From assembly GCF_029168945.1 (NCBI RefSeq), contig NC_083606.1, positions 16,332,041-16,396,040 of the forward strand: DNA of 64,000 nt, read 5' to 3'. The notes beneath the pieces were generated by a model, which did no database searches, was not told the DNA's origin, and saw only the letters and a list, made by a program, of their open reading frames with translations. Made by a program: the position numbers and the translations under genes. Of the stretch, positions 59,901-64,000 are shown in pieces; the stretch's first letter is position 1, and the number at the start of each line of letters is the position of its first letter. Source of the DNA: Cannabis sativa. Its lineage: Eukaryota; Streptophyta; Magnoliopsida; Rosales; Cannabaceae.

Positions 59901-61731
59901 CAATGTCCTTGTGGTACTTACAGAATTTTTTAGGGTCTCTCCTGTCGCGATTTCACCTGATAAAGGGCGGCTTCTTGAAGACTCCGTTTCTTTCTTCAAT
60001 TGCGTAGATATGGTCTCGAGGGACTGCGAGTTCAGTATAATTGACGAAGCGAGGTCCACCTTTCCTTTTTGGCGAGGATTCCTTCTTTGGAGGAGACTTG
60101 GCCAGCTTCGGACTTCGCTGTCTTCGTGGGCTGCGTCTTCTTGGGCTTCGGCCCCTGGAGTTTTTCCCTCGTGGACTGCGAGATCGTGATCGCGGTATGG
60201 GTGACCGGCGCTTGTCCTTCCCTTTCTCTAACTCTGCTAGAGAATTCTCGATTCTTTTGTGAGGTTCGGCCATGGCGAAGAACTCCACTAAGGATTCGGG
60301 CCTTTGAGCCTGTAGTTCCTTCCAAAAGTCGGTCCTTGGCAAGATACCTGTTATCAACATGCAAACAAGCGAAGACTCGGGGGCCTTCTCGACTTTTGTT
60401 ACTTCTGCGTTAAAGCGTTTGAAATAGTCTTGTAAAGACTCACCAGGTTCTTGTTTGATGTTGGCCAAAGTCGTATAAGGTGGCCTATACGTCATTGTGG
60501 CTTGGAAATGAGTGAGGAATAGGTCGACGAAGGTTTCCCACGTCGATATCGATGCCTTAGGTAATTGGGTGAACCAATCATGGGCATTTTCCTCGAGTGT
60601 TGCCGCAAGAATGCGGCACTTTGCGAGCTGCGGTACCTGGTCCACTTCCATTATAGTATTAAATTTTTCAAGATAGTCTATCGGGTTAGAAGTACCTTTA
60701 TATTTGAGGGACTCGGATAGACGAAACCCTTTTGGAAGTTGAGCCTGTCACACTTCTGTAGTAAAAGGCGAGGTGCCATGCAACTTATATATAGGCTTTC
60801 GTTGCTGTTCGAGCATTTTAAAAGCCTGCATAAGCATGCTTTGGTCAATCCCTCCTGTCGCAGGAGCCGGGGTTGCTGCAACTGCGGGGCTCGCAACTAC
60901 TGCGGCGAGATTTGCTGGGACATTAATCCCAGTGGTCGCGATCGGCGCGGTAGGCGGGTTATTATCAGTGTTGGCACCCTGATCGCCCGCATGGGGATCA
61001 CGGAGTGTCTCAGTATTATGTGGGCCGCGAGAGCGTGCCCTGAAAACTGCGTTGAGATGATCATGCAGATCACCTCGGTGTACCTGATAACGTCCTCCCT
61101 GTTGTGTCTGTACAGAGCCGGACCTTGTGTACCTGCTTGGAGTGCGACCATGCGACGACGAAGAGGCTGATTCTGCGTCGTTGTCTCTTGATGGTCGGCT
61201 GCGAGGATTACGGCGCTCGGGATCTTCATCGATTTGTTCGCTCTGGTGTGGATACCTTGCGGATTGATCCCTCGACATTGGATGGTTCAGGTCCAGACCT
61301 TCAGGGTTAGTTCTTCGTTCCCTGCGTACACGGTTAGTATGACGTCTAGAAGTTGTTACCTGAGGGTTATCGGTGCGAATAGCGGGAACTCGAGGAGGGC
61401 GTCGAGCTCGGCTTTGTCCATCTACTTCGGCCTGTAGTGCCCGCAGTTGATCCTGGATCGCAGCATATTGATTAGTGGTGAGCTGGATCATTCCCTCGGA
61501 TACCACCGCCGGAGTGACGGGGGGAAAATGCATGGTTGCTAGTGGCGTGGATGTGTCCCCAACTTGAGGATCAGTCGTTTCTGGGAATAGGTTGAGAGGT
61601 CTGATATTGCTTCTCCCTACTCCGCCGTTACTGACGTCCACAGGTGGCGCTCTAGCTCCAGATAGCGGTACATTCATCATTCCAATGTTGATGGACCCGT
61701 TGTTAGCTCCGTTAGCGTGATTTCCAGCCAT
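59900..61731 (-). pseudogene. Tat-2 gag with Arg/Ser-rich region, two stops
   Basis: Starts MAGNHANGANNGSINIGMMN 63 bases after the LTR. The N-terminal 300 residues are of low complexity with RxxR and Ser-rich stretches. TGA at 60750-60748 is followed in the same frame by FRLSESLKYKGTSNPIDYLE, the gag capsid core NAHDWFTQLPKASISTWETF, and ESLQDYFKRFNAEVTKVEK. Next comes an Arg/Ser-Pro-rich stretch (about 60230-60070; RSRSRSPRGKNSRGRSPRRR). TGA at 59955-59953 follows FKKPPFIR. The Cys/His motif FCKYHKDIGHTTLEC comes after it. Confidence 0.88.
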
Positions 61732-61794
61732 GATGATTATTGTTCTTTGAAATGAATAAAATCTTTTAGTCGAATTCCCACAGACGGCGCCAAA

Positions 61795-62635
61795 TGTTGT
61801 CGAGTGAATTTCGCAACACCAAATTATATTATTTTTACTAATACGAAAGAGAATTTTAAGAGAAACGACAAGTGCGAGTATTCAACCTAGAACGGAGAGT
61901 ACTCGACTGGGAATGGGAAAACAATCAACAAAACAGGAAAATATCAATAAGGCAGAGAATTATAGTGGTTCAGTCAGATTGTGATCTGCTTAGTCCACTG
62001 TAGCAAAGGATTCATAGGTGTCATTTCATGGTGGATCACCTCTTTATATACAAAGTAGGTGTCCAATCGGTTACACAAGGATCACATTCATTGTTAATCC
62101 ATTATTTACACATTGAATTGCAATAATAAAACTAAGCAACGTTAACATTAATAAATGAATGGCAGTTACTAAGTTCATCAACGCATGCGTCTTCCACCCC
62201 TGCGAGTTGACTGTTCATATTCCGATGTACAGCTCGCAGGGTCATCACTATGTCTGCGTTTTTAGGTAGTTGCTTCTTCTAGACATCGTGTGTTGAGCTG
62301 ATAGAACCTAGACATGTGAGTCTATATCGCTTTATAAAGGCTGCAGGGTTCCTAAGATCAACTCGTACTTACAGGGAATCGTTCTCCTTGTTGATACGAG
62401 GACAAGGGGAGGATGATCGCATATATTCGGTATACGCGATCTACTCTCTTGTGTTGGATGCGATTAGACTTCGGTCATGCTCGCCACCTCTCGCTGGTTA
62501 TACCTTAAGTGAGGTTTAAAACTTCGAGGAGTCCCTCAGGGACATCTCAGCTTTTTGTGGAAAAACTGAGTATACGTGTCCTCTTGGTAGGGGTCTGGTC
62601 TCGAGTTTCTAGGTGAGAGAAATCTCACTATAACA
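61795..62635 (-). repeat. Tat-2 5' LTR (841 bp)
   Basis: Same length and ends as the 3' LTR. Minus-strand TATA box TATATAAAG at about 62049-62041. The primer-binding site TTTGGCGCCGTCTGTGGGAA (61794-61775) adjoins it. Confidence 0.92.
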
Positions 62636-62640
62636 TATAA

Positions 62641-64000
62641 ATTCTCTAAAATAATGAAATAAACACATAAGGGTGTAAGAAAACCTTACATTGGTTGTAG
62701 CGGAATATAATGACTCCTTATGTTCAAGATCTCTAGCCTTTGATTCCTTTCTGTAGCAGAGCATTATCAAGATTTGAACCTGGATACCTTTCTCTCCTTC
62801 GGGTTTGGTTACCACCGTCTTACTCACTATGATTGAGTACTTGACTTGTTATGTGTGGGCATGACACTCATTAACTATGGGTTTGAATAGGTGAAGAATA
62901 ATGAAGGAGGTTTTGAATCACTAAGGAAGGAACTCTCATCTAAGTTTGGTTGAATAGTTAAGATGACAAAAGTTTGACAAAGTGTCAAGTGGATGAGATG
63001 AGGACATCATGTTCCTTTAATAGTGTTTCAACTAGGGCTTAGAGTTGAATTATATGGATTAAAAAAGAATAAAATATTGGGTAAAAAACACTTGTGGCCG
63101 TACACAATAGTGGACCACTTTCAAGTTACAATTTTGCAACTTTTTTCAACCACTTATTCTTCTTTTCAATAATACCATATTTTAAAATTAAACTTTATAA
63201 ATGCCAAAATTATTTATTTAATAATTATAATTAATTACTAAATAAAATTATCATTTATGTAATTTATTAATTAGACCATGCAAAGTCTCTTAATTAACAA
63301 ATTGACCCAAAAACCTCTTTTCTTCACAATTAAGCCCATGCTTAGTGAAAATTCTTAAACAAGATATAGTTTAATTTTAGAATTATAATTGATTAATTAA
63401 AACCAATTAATTGAGTATGCAAGCAACATTATCTCAACTAGTGAGGGGACCATGGGCCTATATAACCGAGCTTTCAATAAGTAGATCTAGAATTCACCAA
63501 GTAAATCTAAACTTATTAATTTCTAATTGAACCACTATAGAACTTGGAATTGAATACACTCTCAGTTATATAGAACGCTCTATATGTACCACGATATGGA
63601 TACGTTATGATTATCCATTGTTACAATCCTAATAGTCAAGGATCCTTTATAGATGATCTAAACTGAATAGGGACAAATTTACCGTTCTACCCTTTAATGT
63701 ATTTTATCCTTAAAACACTTAGCTACCTATAAATGATATTTTAGTAAACTAATATATTTACTGAAATGAGATCTCAATCATTTATCTCTATTCAGCCAAG
63801 CTCGAAGGAAATCAGCATTTCACTTCTATGTCCAAATAGAAGCTATAGATTCCATATCTATGATTAGCGCTCCCACTCAATTGTACTATCATGTTCCCAA
63901 AATGTACGTATCACCCAGACCAAAAGGTAGGCTTAACTAACAAATCAAAGAACACAAATAACACTCTTGAGATCGAACCTAACCATGTCAGGATTAAGAT
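62641..64000 (-). mobile_element. Angela-like 5' LTR, second part, to the window end
   Basis: Resumes the LTR at ATTCTCTAAAATAATG after the TATAA duplication and follows 42538-43882 of the left LTR closely until the window ends. Promoter segment with TATAAAGG-type box near 63011-63022 shows one change (tttaatag for ttttatag). Confidence 0.88.

Larger units (their letters stand above)
51123..62635 (-). mobile_element. Tat-2: Tat-lineage Ty3/gypsy element, complete
   Basis: Bounded by two 841-bp LTRs and a perfect TATAA duplication (51118-51122 and 62636-62640). On the minus strand: 5' LTR, primer site, gag-pol in a single frame (61731-55735), then a spliced gene in the opposite direction (53280-55346), polypurine tract and 3' LTR. 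About 19 substitutions separate the LTRs (2.3%, counted by eye), so it is younger than Tat-1. gag-pol has six in-frame stops and no frameshift that I could see. Confidence 0.93.
42468..64000 (-). mobile_element. Angela-like Ty1/copia element, runs past the window
   Basis: Left LTR 42468-44335 (1868 bp), internal part 44336-51055, right LTR 51056-51122 plus 62641 to beyond the window end, split by Tat-2 (duplication TATAA). On the minus strand the right LTR is 5': it is followed by CTGGCCTCAGAGCCATGG, close to the initiator tRNA-Met primer site used by copia elements. The polypurine tract AAAGTGGGAGTT lies beside the left LTR. LTR length, ends TGTTGGG...CCCAACA and primer site fit the Angela/BARE group. 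About 450 bp of the right LTR should lie outside. Confidence 0.88.

Noticed and set aside
59953..60413. Plus-strand ORFs of 73-114 codons
   Set aside because: Mirror of the Arg/Ser-rich part of Tat-2 gag on the minus strand.

Overview
This is plant nuclear DNA, almost certainly from a dicot: it holds one intron-containing host gene in a dense nest of plant-type retrotransposons (Angela-like Ty1/copia; Tat, Athila and probably Tekay-like Ty3/gypsy; LINE; TRIM) and small DNA elements. A Rosales or Cannabaceae origin is only a guess. No rRNA, tRNA, CRISPR or prokaryotic signal was seen.

Layout. 1-853: 3' end and LTR of a decayed Ty1/copia element. 854-2560: AT-rich DNA with no gene. About 2560-5490 (minus): the one convincing host gene, nuclear-encoded ribosomal protein bL36 (mitochondrial type), with a TRIM retroelement in its first intron. 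5527-11212 (minus): a decayed L1-type LINE, split by an Angela-like solo LTR (8677-10585). 11213-33422: a deep nest. An Angela-like LTR is split by a Tat-type Ty3/gypsy element (Tat-1, 11986-32648). Tat-1 carries a hAT-type MITE and another Angela-like solo LTR (23021-31562), which itself contains a deleted Athila element (24005-30568). 33423-37664: another Angela-like LTR split by a probable Tekay-like solo LTR. 37665-42056: minus-strand Ty3/gypsy gag remnant and its LTR, split by a second probable Tekay-like solo LTR. 42057-42467: CACTA-like terminus. 42468 to beyond 64000 (minus): an Angela-like copia element whose right LTR was hit by a second Tat element (Tat-2, 51123-62635).

How the parts work together. 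In both Tat elements gag-pol runs from the 5' LTR, while a separate spliced gene lies after pol on the opposite strand. Each antisense gene has a promoter-like region next to the 3' LTR, a 5'-UTR intron ending directly at the ATG, short coding introns, a domain resembling the 'putative gypsy type transposon' (Transposase_28) family, and a coiled-coil C-terminus. Tat-2 gag-pol is one frame broken only by stop codons, all compatible with C-to-T change. Tat-1 has stops and frameshifts, including a stop at the catalytic Tyr of the RT YVDD box.

Target-site duplications (TATAA, AATTA, CAATC, AATAT, AATCA, TTCCTTCT) fix most boundaries and insertion orders. LTR divergences were counted by eye and ages were not computed rigorously.
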